From assembly GCA_050955045.1 (NCBI GenBank), contig JBPBQV010000003.1, forward strand, positions 1-64,000: a DNA stretch of 64,000 nt. The letters are read 5' to 3'. The position numbers were made by a program, and so were the translations under genes. Positions 54,348 through 62,450 of the stretch are shown one piece after another (the stretch's first letter is position 1; each line of letters begins with the position of its first letter). The stretch is from Mucilaginibacter_A sp050955045. GTDB lineage: Bacteria > Bacteroidota > Bacteroidia > Sphingobacteriales > Sphingobacteriaceae. The notes below the pieces were generated by a model. The model ran no database searches, was not told the DNA's origin, and saw only the letters and a program-made list of their open reading frames with translations.

Positions 54348-54569
54348 TTAAAAACGCTGTATTTCTGAAGGTGCAGGCGTTCCGGGAAACTCCGGACTGT
54401 AAGCTGGCATAGGACTTTCGTCCGGGAAACGTTCCGGCGTTGGTGTTTCTGGTGAACGGAAAGGCGTTGGATCTTCTGCCGGGATTTCTGGTGTCGGGTT
54501 TTCCGCAGGAGCTTGTTCTGGTGTAATTTCCGGATCTGGGGTTGCGTTATAAATTGATTTTATATTCAT
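54348..54569 (-). CDS. Pro/Glu/Thr-rich small protein
   Basis: 73 residues, almost entirely Pro, Glu, Thr, Ser and Ala with loose PEIxPExxPxxxPTPE repeats and no hydrophobic core. Similar short Pro-rich proteins of unknown role occur in Bacteroidota. A terminator after it and a dispersed-motif copy five bases before its start argue for a real gene. Probably unstructured; function unknown. Confidence 0.6.
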   Translation of the reverse strand: MNIKSIYNATPDPEITPEQAPAENPTPEIPAEDPTPFRSPETPTPERFPDESPMPAYSPEFPGTPAPSEIQRF

Positions 54570-54573
54570 GATG

Positions 54574-54585
54574 ATGCTTCTTTTA
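54574..54585 (-). repeat. Dispersed TAAAANNAGYAT motif (GA type)
   Basis: GCTGA precedes TAAAAGAAGCAT on the minus strand, immediately before the Pro-rich gene start. Confidence 0.7.
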
Positions 54586-54671
54586 TCAGCATAAAATTAA
54601 CTTGCACAAACGTAAAATGTTTTAATGCCAGGATTTGCTCATCTTTACATTTCTCATTTATTTTATTACTT

Positions 54672-55121
54672 GTGCAGATTAAACAACAGCTTTACCAGAT
54701 TGTAGCCGAACAGATTTTAAACCGCATCAATGATGCAGAAACTGCCATTGCAGAAGCTCGGAAAGCATCAGAAAACGATACCAAAAGCAGTGCGGGCGAC
54801 AAATACGAAACCGGTCGCGCAATGATGCAGCAGGAAATCGACTTAAATTCCCGTCAGCTTTTGGAAGCGCGAAAATTACAAGCCTTACTGCAACAAATCA
54901 ATGCAGATACAACGCACAACGTAGCACAAACAGGCAGTTTAGTAGAAACCAATCAGGGAGATTTTTATTTAGCTGTTAGCTCCGGTGCTTTGTTTATCGA
55001 TGGAAAAAAGTACTTTGCTATTTCTGCGGCTTCGCCTATTGGTTTGCAGTTAAAAGGCAAAAAAGCTGGAGAAAGTTTTATGTTGAATGGTAAGGAGTTT
55101 AGAGTTTTGAGCGTTTTGTGA
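54672..55121 (+). CDS. GreA/GreB-like protein
   Basis: 149 residues starting at GTG 54672; no better ATG. The N-terminal half is a long coiled coil (residues about 5-75) with SSAGDKYETGRAMMQQE, and the C-terminal half is a small beta domain (LVETNQGDFYLAVSSG...AISAASPIGLQLKGKKAGESFMLNG) like the FKBP-type domain of transcript-cleavage factors GreA/GreB. It may bind the RNA polymerase secondary channel. The acidic coiled-coil tip of true Gre factors is not obvious, so activity may differ. Confidence 0.7.
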   Translation: MQIKQQLYQIVAEQILNRINDAETAIAEARKASENDTKSSAGDKYETGRAMMQQEIDLNSRQLLEARKLQALLQQINADTTHNVAQTGSLVETNQGDFYLAVSSGALFIDGKKYFAISAASPIGLQLKGKKAGESFMLNGKEFRVLSVL

Positions 55122-55235
55122 GATTGGATTGTTTCGATGAAACTTTAATTGTAATTTGCCTAAAGTTAATTTACGAAGTGCGTAAAGTCAATCGTTGGTA
55201 GTAATAATAACTGAAACCTTCAAAATACTTTAAAT

Positions 55236-55529
55236 ATGGCTTATTCAAAATGCTCGAAATGTGACAGTACACAGTTTGAAGTAAAAGAAAATTCTCCGGC
55301 TCATTCAAACTTCAAATTTTTCTTTGTTCAATGTAGTAGTTGTGGAACAGTTGTAAGCGCAATGGACTATTCTAATATTGGTGCTAAATTGAACGAAATC
55401 GAAAAAAAGATTGACAATTTAAGTAAATCAAATCATAATTCAAGTTCTACAAATTCCAGTTTAGCTATAATTAATGAGAACATATCAAGACTATTTAACT
55501 ACGTGATATCGAAATTAGATAAGAAATGA
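55236..55529 (+). CDS. Small zinc-ribbon protein, unknown function
   Basis: 97 residues. Two CxxC pairs (CSKCDSTQFEV near the start and CSSCGTVVS at about 33-36) form a rubredoxin-like zinc ribbon; then come a predicted coiled coil (IGAKLNEIEKKIDNLSK), a Ser/Asn linker and a terminal amphipathic helix. Low GC and isolation suggest an accessory gene. Function unknown. Confidence 0.68.
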   Translation: MAYSKCSKCDSTQFEVKENSPAHSNFKFFFVQCSSCGTVVSAMDYSNIGAKLNEIEKKIDNLSKSNHNSSSTNSSLAIINENISRLFNYVISKLDKK

Positions 55530-55663
55530 TTAATTGTAGTTCGCTGCCTTTCTATGCTTATAGTTAATAGAAATTACTACAGCCAACATTAGTTAGGTAA
55601 AGAACTGGCTAACAAATTAAATATCAACTTTTGATTTGCTATTTTACTTCAATTTCAGCGGAA

Positions 55664-55717
55664 GGAATAAAATTTAGCGGTAAAAGAAGCATCAGCATTT
55701 GATCATAAATTTAACTT
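55664..55717 (+). repeat. Left copy of a roughly 54-bp direct repeat flanking a toxin-antitoxin locus
   Basis: GGAATAAAATTTAGC, the dispersed motif (TAAAAGAAGCAT, 55681-55692), CAGCATTT and, after a diverged stretch, AAATTTAACTTT. The same series recurs at 56506-56560. Confidence 0.7.
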
Positions 55718-55824
55718 TGGTTTGAGCTGACATGTTTCAAATTTCAATTCTTCGCTAAACCTTTAACGTTGTAGGACATCTGCCAACCACTTTCCATTAA
55801 ACAAAAACTTTTTAAATTTGGATT

Positions 55825-56052
55825 ATGCAAGCGCAAGTAGAAATAGGTTTTGATCAATTAGTTCAGTTGGTTAAAATGCTGCCCCAAACACAGTGGAAAA
55901 AACTTAAACAGGAAGTAGATGAAGAAAAAGAATCTGGCAAGAATGTGTCTGATCTCGAGGCTTTCTTATTAACTGCACCGACTTTTACTAAAAAGCAACT
56001 TAATGAAATTGCCAAAACCAGAAAAGCTATCAATCAATGGCGGACAAAATAG
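55825..56052 (+). CDS. Putative antitoxin of a PIN-type toxin-antitoxin pair
   Basis: 75 residues: IGFDQLVQLVKMLPQTQWKKLKQEVDEE forms a hydrophobic helix pair seen in small antitoxins next to PIN genes, followed by an acidic linker and a C-terminal FTKKQLNEIAKTRKAINQW helix likely to bind the toxin. Overlaps the toxin reading frame by 16 bases. The antitoxin is intact although the toxin carries a stop codon. Confidence 0.7.
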   Translation: MQAQVEIGFDQLVQLVKMLPQTQWKKLKQEVDEEKESGKNVSDLEAFLLTAPTFTKKQLNEIAKTRKAINQWRTK

Positions 56053-56426
56053 TTTTAGTTGATACATCTGTCCTAATTGATCTTTTCCGTAAAACTGATA
56101 AATCAAATTCTTTTTTAGTTTCCTTAGTTAGACAAGGTTATAATTACTGCATTTCCTCCGTAACAGAATATGAAATTTACACCGGAGCAACCCTAAATCA
56201 AGTTGATTTCTAGGATAACTTTCTTCAAAAAACTGATGTTCTGCCTTTTGACCGGGCAGCAGCTAAAATCGCAGTCGATTTAAACAAAGCGTTGAAACGA
56301 AAACGAAAGCTTATTGATACAGCAGACCTTTTTATTGCAGCAACAGCTTTGGCAAACAACTTGCCTTTTGCAACTTTGAACAGAAAGCATTTCGACCGCA
56401 TAGATGAACTAATTATTGTAGAATAA
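56037..56426 (+). pseudogene. PIN-domain toxin interrupted by an in-frame amber codon
   Basis: Translation from ATG 56037 gives LVDTSVLIDLF, a PIN core with SVTEYEIYTG (Glu) and, after a TAG at 56211-56213 (codon 59), DTADLFIAATALANNLPFATLN with the distal Asp residues. Apart from this one stop the frame is open for 129 codons and ends in TAA at 56424-56426. A TGG-to-TAG change (Trp to stop) is the simplest explanation. All catalytic residues are kept, so the loss is recent or read through. Confidence 0.85.
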
Positions 56427-56505
56427 GACGAACACACAATATTGATTTAGCAAAAAAATGCTTGCAAAGATTAACTGAAATTTTGTTTTCTTACAAATTC
56501 GCAAC

Positions 56506-56560
56506 GGAATGAAATTTAGCTGGTAAAAGAAGCATCAGCATTTATTTTAAAATCTAACTT
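56506..56560 (+). repeat. Right copy of the direct repeat flanking the toxin-antitoxin locus
   Basis: GGAATGAAATTTAGC, then a GA-type dispersed motif (56524-56535), CAGCATTT and AAATCTAACTTT, matching 55664-55717 with a few differences. Confidence 0.7.
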
Positions 56561-56624
56561 TAATCTTCAGCCAACAAGTTTTAAATATAAGTTCATCATC
56601 GAAACTTATCCGTTTGTGTTAACA

Positions 56625-57380
56625 ATGAACAAGAACTTCTATTACAAATTCATCCAACCAGATCAGCCGCTTGCCACCTTTGTAGAAAGTTTGGGCATGT
56701 TTCACAATCAAACAGATGAAGCAAAAGAAGTTGTTGTAATGCCGGACGGAAGAGTTGATTTGTTTTTTTGGCAATCCGGATCAGAGCCTTTTCAGGTTAT
56801 ATTGATTGGATTAGAAACTGCGCCCGAACAAAGAAGCATTCCGCCCTACACACTTACTTATACAATCAGTTTTAGACCGCTTGCCGTTGAATATATTTTA
56901 CAAACTTCTATTGCTGCTATATTAAACAGTGCCAAAGATTTACCACGTGAATTTTGGAATTTTAATGCTGATGATTTAAAAGATTTTGAATCATTTTACA
57001 AGAAAGCTTCACAAAAAATAACCGAACTTTTACCTGTAGCAATTGATGAAAGAAAACGTAAACTTTTCGAATTCATTTACGCATCAAACGGGGAAATGAG
57101 CGTAAGAGAGCTTTCAGAAAAAGTATTCTGGAGCAGCAGACAAATCAATCGTTATTTCAATCAGCGATTCGGACTTTCGTTAAAATCCTATTGTGATATA
57201 TTACGTTTCAGAGCATTGTTGGAACATATAGCACAAGGAAAACTTTTTCCCGAACTCGATTTTGCAGATCAGACGCATTTTATCAAAGAGATCAAAAAGT
57301 TTTCAGGTGTTGCTCCGAAAGAATTATCTAAAAATAAAAACGACCGATTTGTACTATTATCAGTGTTGAAGCAACAATAG
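56625..57380 (+). CDS. AraC-family transcriptional regulator
   Basis: 251 residues from ATG 56625 (a GTG at 56616 is also in frame). The N-terminal half (YKFIQPDQPLATFVESLGMF, MPDGRVDLFFW, SFRPLAVEYILQ) is the DUF6597-type sensor common in Bacteroidota AraC proteins. The C-terminal pair of HTH motifs spans MSVRELSEKVFWSSRQINRYFNQRFGLSLKSY and ELDFADQTHFIKEIKKFSGVAPKEL. Thirty bases before a flavin monooxygenase gene, which it probably controls. Confidence 0.9.
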   Translation: MNKNFYYKFIQPDQPLATFVESLGMFHNQTDEAKEVVVMPDGRVDLFFWQSGSEPFQVILIGLETAPEQRSIPPYTLTYTISFRPLAVEYILQTSIAAILNSAKDLPREFWNFNADDLKDFESFYKKASQKITELLPVAIDERKRKLFEFIYASNGEMSVRELSEKVFWSSRQINRYFNQRFGLSLKSYCDILRFRALLEHIAQGKLFPELDFADQTHFIKEIKKFSGVAPKELSKNKNDRFVLLSVLKQQ

Positions 57381-57410
57381 TTTTGCAGCTGTAAAACTAA
57401 ATTTTAAAAA

Positions 57411-58571
57411 ATGCTGATAGAAAACAAATCAATAGCAATCGTTGGCGGTGGTCCGGGCGGATTAATACTTGCAAGGCTTTTACAATTGAAAGGTGCCAAT
57501 GTAAAAGTGTATGAAAGGGATTTTAATAAAGATGCCCGTTTAATAGGTTCTCCGCTTGATATGCATGAAGAATCTGGCTTGGCAGCTTTACGCAAAGCGG
57601 ATTTGTTAGAGGAGTTTAAAAAGAATTTTCGGCCAGGCGCAGATAAAACGGTTATCGCGAATGAACATGCAGAAATACTTTTCAGCGACCACGAAAATAA
57701 ACAGGATGAAGATTTCGGCAGTGAACATTTTCGTCCTGAAATAGATCGCGGTCCGTTAAGAAGTATGCTGCTGGAATCTTTACAGCCAGAAACGGTTGTG
57801 TGGGACAGTCATTTTATTTCCATGGAAAAACAAAATGAAGGTTGGTTGTTGCATTTCAAAAATGGTTTATCTGCTTACGCAGATCTGGTAATTGCTGCTG
57901 ATGGTGCCAATTCTAAAATCCGTCCATACATTACCGACATTAAAGCTTTTTATTCAGGTGTTACAATGCTTGATGTCAATGTTTATAATGCAGAAAAAGC
58001 AACGCCACATTTTTCCGGATTGCTAAATGGCGGAAAAATAATGGCTTTCGGAAATTCGAAATGTTTATTGGGAGGTCAAAAAGGCAATGGCGATCTGGGT
58101 TTCTATGCAAGTTTCAAAACAGAAGAAAACTGGACAGCAAGTAGTGGCTTGGATTATGCTGATAAAACGCAACTGCTGGCATGGTTTAAAAAAGAATATT
58201 CCGAATGGAGCAGCATTTGGTACGAACTTTTTGAAAACGCTGCATCGCCCGTTATTCCGCGCCCAATTTATTATATGCCGTTAGATCAAACCTGGGAAGC
58301 TTTGTCTAATTTAACCATGCTGGGCGATGCTGCGCATGTAATGCCGCCTTTTGCAGGAGAAGGTGCAAATATGGCTATGCTTGATGCTTTGGAATTGAGT
58401 GAATGTTTAACGTCTGATCAATACCATACTTTGCAAGAAGCTATTTCATTTTATGAGATAAATATGCGTGAAAGAGCAGCAATAGCAGCAAAGGATTCGC
58501 TTGAAAATGGTGAACGTATGCACTCGGAAGGTGCATTGGATACAATGTTGAATTTTTTTAGTGGACATTAA
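57411..58571 (+). CDS. TetX-like FAD-dependent monooxygenase
   Basis: 386 residues, class A flavin monooxygenase. Rossmann start IAIVGGGPGGLILARLLQ and VYERD; NADPH/FAD motif FRPEIDRGPLRSMLLESL; LVIAADGANSKIR; and GDAAHVMPPFAGEGANMAMLDAL. Layout and several motifs match the tetracycline-inactivating TetX group, which hydroxylates the drug at C11a, but many chromosomal relatives do not act on tetracyclines. Pairing with an upstream AraC regulator suggests an inducible oxidation of some aromatic or drug-like compound. Confidence 0.85.
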   Translation: MLIENKSIAIVGGGPGGLILARLLQLKGANVKVYERDFNKDARLIGSPLDMHEESGLAALRKADLLEEFKKNFRPGADKTVIANEHAEILFSDHENKQDEDFGSEHFRPEIDRGPLRSMLLESLQPETVVWDSHFISMEKQNEGWLLHFKNGLSAYADLVIAADGANSKIRPYITDIKAFYSGVTMLDVNVYNAEKATPHFSGLLNGGKIMAFGNSKCLLGGQKGNGDLGFYASFKTEENWTASSGLDYADKTQLLAWFKKEYSEWSSIWYELFENAASPVIPRPIYYMPLDQTWEALSNLTMLGDAAHVMPPFAGEGANMAMLDALELSECLTSDQYHTLQEAISFYEINMRERAAIAAKDSLENGERMHSEGALDTMLNFFSGH

Positions 58572-58684
58572 AAATAGAACGGTAAACATTGCATTGGCAA
58601 TATTGCAGCTAATAAAAAACAAATACTGCGACATTGCCAATGCTTCGCTGTTATAGCTGTAAACGAATTTAAGATCTAATCACT

Positions 58685-59854
58685 TTACTTCCGCTTAGAT
58701 TTTTCCCAAGCCGCACTTTGTTCTCCAAATAAATACCTGAAAATACCGGCAATTACGGCGTAATTCATCACACCAAAATAATATGGGATAAACAAGGCTT
58801 TTATTTTAATTTGCTGTTTTTCAAGCAACCAGCCGAGCAAAGCTGCACCGTAAAACAAAATTTGTGCGGCTAAAATCAGCTGATAAATCAGTAAATGTGT
58901 TTGCGCAACAATTATGATATTCAAAATTAAAGCAGCAATCATCAGGAACGGCACAACCGTCCAGCGTAAAACGCGGTGACTGATGTATTGAAAAGATAAC
59001 ATCGGTTGTTTAAATGGCATCAGCAAACTTTTTAGCCAGATGATGGATTGCAAACCGCCGGCAGCAATCCTGATTTTACGTTTCAATTCTTCTTTGATAT
59101 TTGCTGAGGAAGTTTCTGTGGCATAAGCTTCCGGTTCGTAAACAATGCGGTAATCTTTTTTAGCAATCAGCATAGAAATCATAAAATCATCAATGATTGC
59201 ATTTGGATGAACGGACTCGTACAATGCTGTTTTTACACTGAATAATTCTCCGGCTGCACCTACAACCGAATTCAGTTCTGAATCCCAAATTTTTAGTTTC
59301 GATTCGTATTTCCAGTAAAAGCCCTCTCCTGCTGTTGCATCTGATGTTTCATCAATATGAACACGCTTTTCTCCGGCTACGGCACCAACTTTCGGATCAG
59401 CATAATGCCGACAAAGTTTAACAAGCGCGTCTGCGTTTAAAAAAGTATTGGCATCTGTAAAAACCATCACTTCTGTTGCTACAGCTTCAACAGCGCGTTG
59501 TACGGCTGCAATTTTACCAAGCCGGCTTGTCGAATGCATCAATTTGATAGTAGGATAACGGCTGATGATATTTACCGTTTGATCTGTTGAGCCATCGGTG
59601 ATAAACAGAAAACTAATCTTATCTTTCGGATAATTTAATTTGAGGGTATTTTTAATTTTTTCTTCAATATAACCTTCTTCATTATAAGCGGCAACAATTA
59701 AGGTGCAACTTGGCAAAGAAGCAAATGTGCCGGGGCTGATGCTTCTTTTACCTCTTAAAATTTGGCGTATCCTCACTAAAAAAAACAAAACAATGCCGTA
59801 ACCAACAAAGGCATAAAAAATAACGAAAACGCTCAACCAAAAAAATAGTATCAT
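58685..59854 (-). CDS. Membrane-anchored glycosyltransferase family 2
   Basis: 389 residues. An N-terminal membrane helix precedes the GT-A domain: CTLIVAAYNEEGYIEEKI, FLFITDGSTDQTVNII, EVMVFTDANTFLN (DxN/DxD metal site) and, at the acceptor side, DDFMISMLIAKKDYRIVYEPEA and KRKIRIAAGGLQS (the QxxRW-like region is degenerate). Three or four C-terminal membrane helices give a hyaluronan-synthase-like topology, suggesting polysaccharide elongation or export. Overlaps the next upstream glycosyltransferase gene by four bases. Confidence 0.88.
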   Translation of the reverse strand: MILFFWLSVFVIFYAFVGYGIVLFFLVRIRQILRGKRSISPGTFASLPSCTLIVAAYNEEGYIEEKIKNTLKLNYPKDKISFLFITDGSTDQTVNIISRYPTIKLMHSTSRLGKIAAVQRAVEAVATEVMVFTDANTFLNADALVKLCRHYADPKVGAVAGEKRVHIDETSDATAGEGFYWKYESKLKIWDSELNSVVGAAGELFSVKTALYESVHPNAIIDDFMISMLIAKKDYRIVYEPEAYATETSSANIKEELKRKIRIAAGGLQSIIWLKSLLMPFKQPMLSFQYISHRVLRWTVVPFLMIAALILNIIIVAQTHLLIYQLILAAQILFYGAALLGWLLEKQQIKIKALFIPYYFGVMNYAVIAGIFRYLFGEQSAAWEKSKRK

Positions 59855-60771
59855 TTGATTTCAATTGGGTAACCTAAGTTGCTGCTGTTAGTTGTATTGG
59901 TAAAATTCCACCAGATGGAACGGAACATAATTTTGACATAAGCCAAATTATTTTCGCGCAGATAGGAAAGCATGTTGCGCGGCGTTACCAGGAACAAAAA
60001 GTGCATGTAAAACACCATACGCTTATAAAAAGGCGCGTTCCGACGGATGTACAACATGCGGTTACGGTTCATGAAATAGGTTTTCAGCATACTGTTTTTA
60101 CCAACCGAAACTGATTCTTTGTGATAAATCGTGGCTTGCATATCTACCCAAATTTCGTAACCGGCACGTTTAAAATGATCGCACCAATCCAGTTCTTCAT
60201 AATATAAAAAAAACTGTTCAGCCATTAAACCTGCTTTTTTTAAAGCACATTTACGTACCATCATAGCTGCGCCATGTGCAAAACCGGTTTTGCCGGTTAA
60301 ATGATCGTACTGGCCATTGTCTTTTTCAAACTGGCCGATACATTCATTACGGGCACTATAATAATTCATGTTAGTAAAACCTGCATATTGCAAAATATCA
60401 GGATAATCGAAGTATTTTATTTTGGGCGATATAATACCAATTTGCGGATTTTGCTCTAACTGCTTTGCCAGCCGGCCGATTAAACCTGATGTGATTTCTG
60501 TATCGTTATTGATCAGAAAAAGATAATCGCCTACTGATTCGCGGATGCCCAGGTTATTGCCGCCGGCAAAACCCAAATTTTTTTCTGAGCGGACAAAATG
60601 AGCCCATGGATACTTTATCTTCCAGGCAGGAACAGGATTTTTGTGGCTTCCGTTATCCACCACAACCATTTGGATTTCCGGGTAATCATTTTTATCAAGT
60701 ACCGATTGCAACAGTGCTTCGGTAACTTCCGGCTGATTATAATTTACAGTGATAATAGAAACAGGATGCAT
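59851..60771 (-). CDS. Glycosyltransferase family 2 (rhamnosyltransferase-like)
   Basis: 306 residues, cytoplasmic GT-A enzyme: HPVSIITVNYNQPEVTEALLQSV, MVVVDNGSHKNPV, NLGFAGGNNLGIRESVGDYLFLINNDTEI (DxD as NND) and LYYEELDWCDHFKRAGYEI, all typical of WbbL/dTDP-rhamnosyl-type transferases. First gene of a two-gene operon (ATGA overlap) for a surface glycan; no other pathway genes are present. Confidence 0.9.
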   Translation of the reverse strand: MHPVSIITVNYNQPEVTEALLQSVLDKNDYPEIQMVVVDNGSHKNPVPAWKIKYPWAHFVRSEKNLGFAGGNNLGIRESVGDYLFLINNDTEITSGLIGRLAKQLEQNPQIGIISPKIKYFDYPDILQYAGFTNMNYYSARNECIGQFEKDNGQYDHLTGKTGFAHGAAMMVRKCALKKAGLMAEQFFLYYEELDWCDHFKRAGYEIWVDMQATIYHKESVSVGKNSMLKTYFMNRNRMLYIRRNAPFYKRMVFYMHFLFLVTPRNMLSYLRENNLAYVKIMFRSIWWNFTNTTNSSNLGYPIEIK

Positions 60772-60778
60772 AAAATAA

Positions 60779-60814
60779 ATAATGCTTAGATTAAATAAAT
60801 AAACTAAGCATTAT
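60779..60814. repeat. Inverted repeat upstream of the glycosyltransferase operon
   Basis: ATAATGCTTAG (60779-60789) and CTAAGCATTAT (60804-60814) around a 14-base A/T spacer, 8 bases before the start codon. Possible operator or leader hairpin. Confidence 0.5.
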
Positions 60815-60864
60815 ACGTATGCAAAAGGAATAAAGATATTAAAAACCCACTATTTGCGCTGTTT

Positions 60865-61401
60865 TTAAATCTTCAATTCGCCTTCAACAGAATCATCAAA
60901 AGTTTTACCAATTACTGCGGAAGCTGTTTGTTTTATAAATGCAATTGCATTACCATGTTTGTTATCCCAGTAATAAGCTTCGGATGGTACTACTTTTATC
61001 ACAGTAATTCTTGGGTCATCCTCTCCTCCTGTAAACCAGGCTTTTAAAATGGGTTTCCACAATTCTTTGATTTTAGCTTTATCTGCAGAGATATAAGCAT
61101 CGCCATAAACATTTAAAAAACCAGAAAAATGGCTTTCCTGAAACAATAAGTGCACGTGGTCATCGTGTTTAATTTCTTCGTTTTTATGACTGTCGTTGCT
61201 GCTTAAAAACCACAAATTACCTTCATCATCAACTTCCTGTATAGCCATTGGTCTAACAGAAAGTGGCGAACCGGTTTTGATATTTGTACAAAAAAAACAT
61301 GTTTGCGTTTCTTCTGCAATTTGTTTCATCTTTTTTAAAGCTTCTGTACCGGCAAGGTTTTGCAGGTTATCTTCCGGTTGGTTTTGGTTAATGCTATCCA
61401 T
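60865..61401 (-). CDS. Pyridoxamine 5'-phosphate oxidase-family protein (general stress protein 26 type)
   Basis: 178 residues, split beta-barrel flavin/F420 fold: CFFCTNIKTGSPLSVRPMAIQEVDDEGNLWFLSS at the start, HDDHVHLLFQESHFSGFLNVYGDAYI in the middle and the helix KELWKPILKAWFTGGEDDPRI. This is the DUF/GsB26-like branch, usually binding FMN, with unknown substrates. Cytoplasmic. Confidence 0.85.
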   Translation of the reverse strand: MDSINQNQPEDNLQNLAGTEALKKMKQIAEETQTCFFCTNIKTGSPLSVRPMAIQEVDDEGNLWFLSSNDSHKNEEIKHDDHVHLLFQESHFSGFLNVYGDAYISADKAKIKELWKPILKAWFTGGEDDPRITVIKVVPSEAYYWDNKHGNAIAFIKQTASAVIGKTFDDSVEGELKI

Positions 61402-61509
61402 GTTTTATGTTTATTTTTAGATTTTAACAGGTTTAAATTGATGCTTGTTTGAGTAGAGTTAATTTTTCTTCTTTAAAGAAGTAGTACAAATTTTACTTTA
61501 ATTATTGCG

Positions 61510-61992
61510 TCAAAATAAACTAAGTAACCATTGCATCACATAATAAAGAAAATATAAAAACAGCACAAAAAACACCAGCAGCACTATAAAAATTGTTACC
61601 AAAACGCCTGTACCGCTTCCTTCGTGTTTACCTTCCTGATAATGCTCTTTTAGCAGTTTAATATTGCGTGAGTTGGATTTGTAATAAAAATCAAAAACCT
61701 GCCCAATCAAAGGAATAGCACCAATTACAGCATCCAGCATAACGTTTAATACCATCAAAATCAACACTTTCCTGCTTACGCCGTGCCGGGCCATCACCCA
61801 AACTAATGAAGCTGCCACAACAAAGCCCGAAATATCGCCCGCAACAGGAATCAGGTTGATTACCGGGTCTATACCAAATTTAAATTTTGTGCCCGGTACG
61901 GTAAATTTTTCATCCAGCAAATAGGCAATACGCTCTACCCACTTTAATTTGCCGGTTAGGTTTACTTCTTTTAACACCTTTATTTGCTCCAT
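61510..61992 (-). CDS. DUF4112 membrane protein
   Basis: 160 residues. The conserved block ERIAYLLDEKFTVPGTKFKFGIDPVINLIPVAGDISGF and the loop AIPLIGQVFDFYYKSNSRNIKLL define the family; two or three membrane helices plus a C-terminal hydrophobic hairpin with little charge. Function unknown; no linked gene helps. Confidence 0.85.
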   Translation of the reverse strand: MEQIKVLKEVNLTGKLKWVERIAYLLDEKFTVPGTKFKFGIDPVINLIPVAGDISGFVVAASLVWVMARHGVSRKVLILMVLNVMLDAVIGAIPLIGQVFDFYYKSNSRNIKLLKEHYQEGKHEGSGTGVLVTIFIVLLVFFVLFLYFLYYVMQWLLSLF

Positions 61993-62450
61993 TTAACTAT
62001 TGTTTGATTTGCTGTTAACCAACCTGAAAATGGTACAGATGTTTTGATGTGGATGCAGACATAACCTTTATTCTATTTTTGTGGATTATTGTATACACAC
62101 TGCATTTTAATAAATTCTCGATTTTCTATAATTAGGATTTTATTTGAAATCTTTTTGTCTGAAGATGAATTTCAAAAAAAAATAATTATTCAGTTTTTTT
62201 AAGCAGATGAAAACTTGAAATTGCTTCTTCTGGTTTAATAATATTTTTTGGGGGAAAGATTAAATTTTCAAAAAGAAGTATTGAAGAAAAATTTTTCGTT
62301 TGGGCTAATTTGTGAAAATAAACGTTATCAATATTATCTTAAAATTTACCCGATAAAAACAGCATTGCCCTCATTGCTGTCTGATTAAAACTTTCACCTG
62401 GCATCTTTATTGGCTTGATCTTACCGGAATCAAATTATAAAAACATTTAA
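61993..62450. other. 458-base intergenic region before a small lipoprotein gene
   Basis: No gene seen. It includes a TATTTTTG (62074-62081) resembling a -7 element far from any start on that strand, and a dispersed-motif copy preceded by CCCGA (62354-62365). It is very A/T-rich (poly-A and poly-T runs). It may hold a small RNA, but no structure could be defended. Confidence 0.4.
62354..62365 (+). repeat. Dispersed TAAAANNAGYAT motif (AC type)
   Basis: CCCGA then TAAAAACAGCAT, 86 bases before the lipoprotein start. Confidence 0.7.

Noticed and set aside
55813..55820. TAAATTTG as a promoter for the second antitoxin
   Set aside because: It ends only five bases before the ATG, which would require a nearly leaderless transcript; chance in AT-rich DNA is likelier.
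458..62365. The dispersed motif as a chromosome-polarity signal (Chi or KOPS type)
   Set aside because: Such signals are strongly strand-biased along a replichore; here 18 copies are on one strand and 21 on the other.
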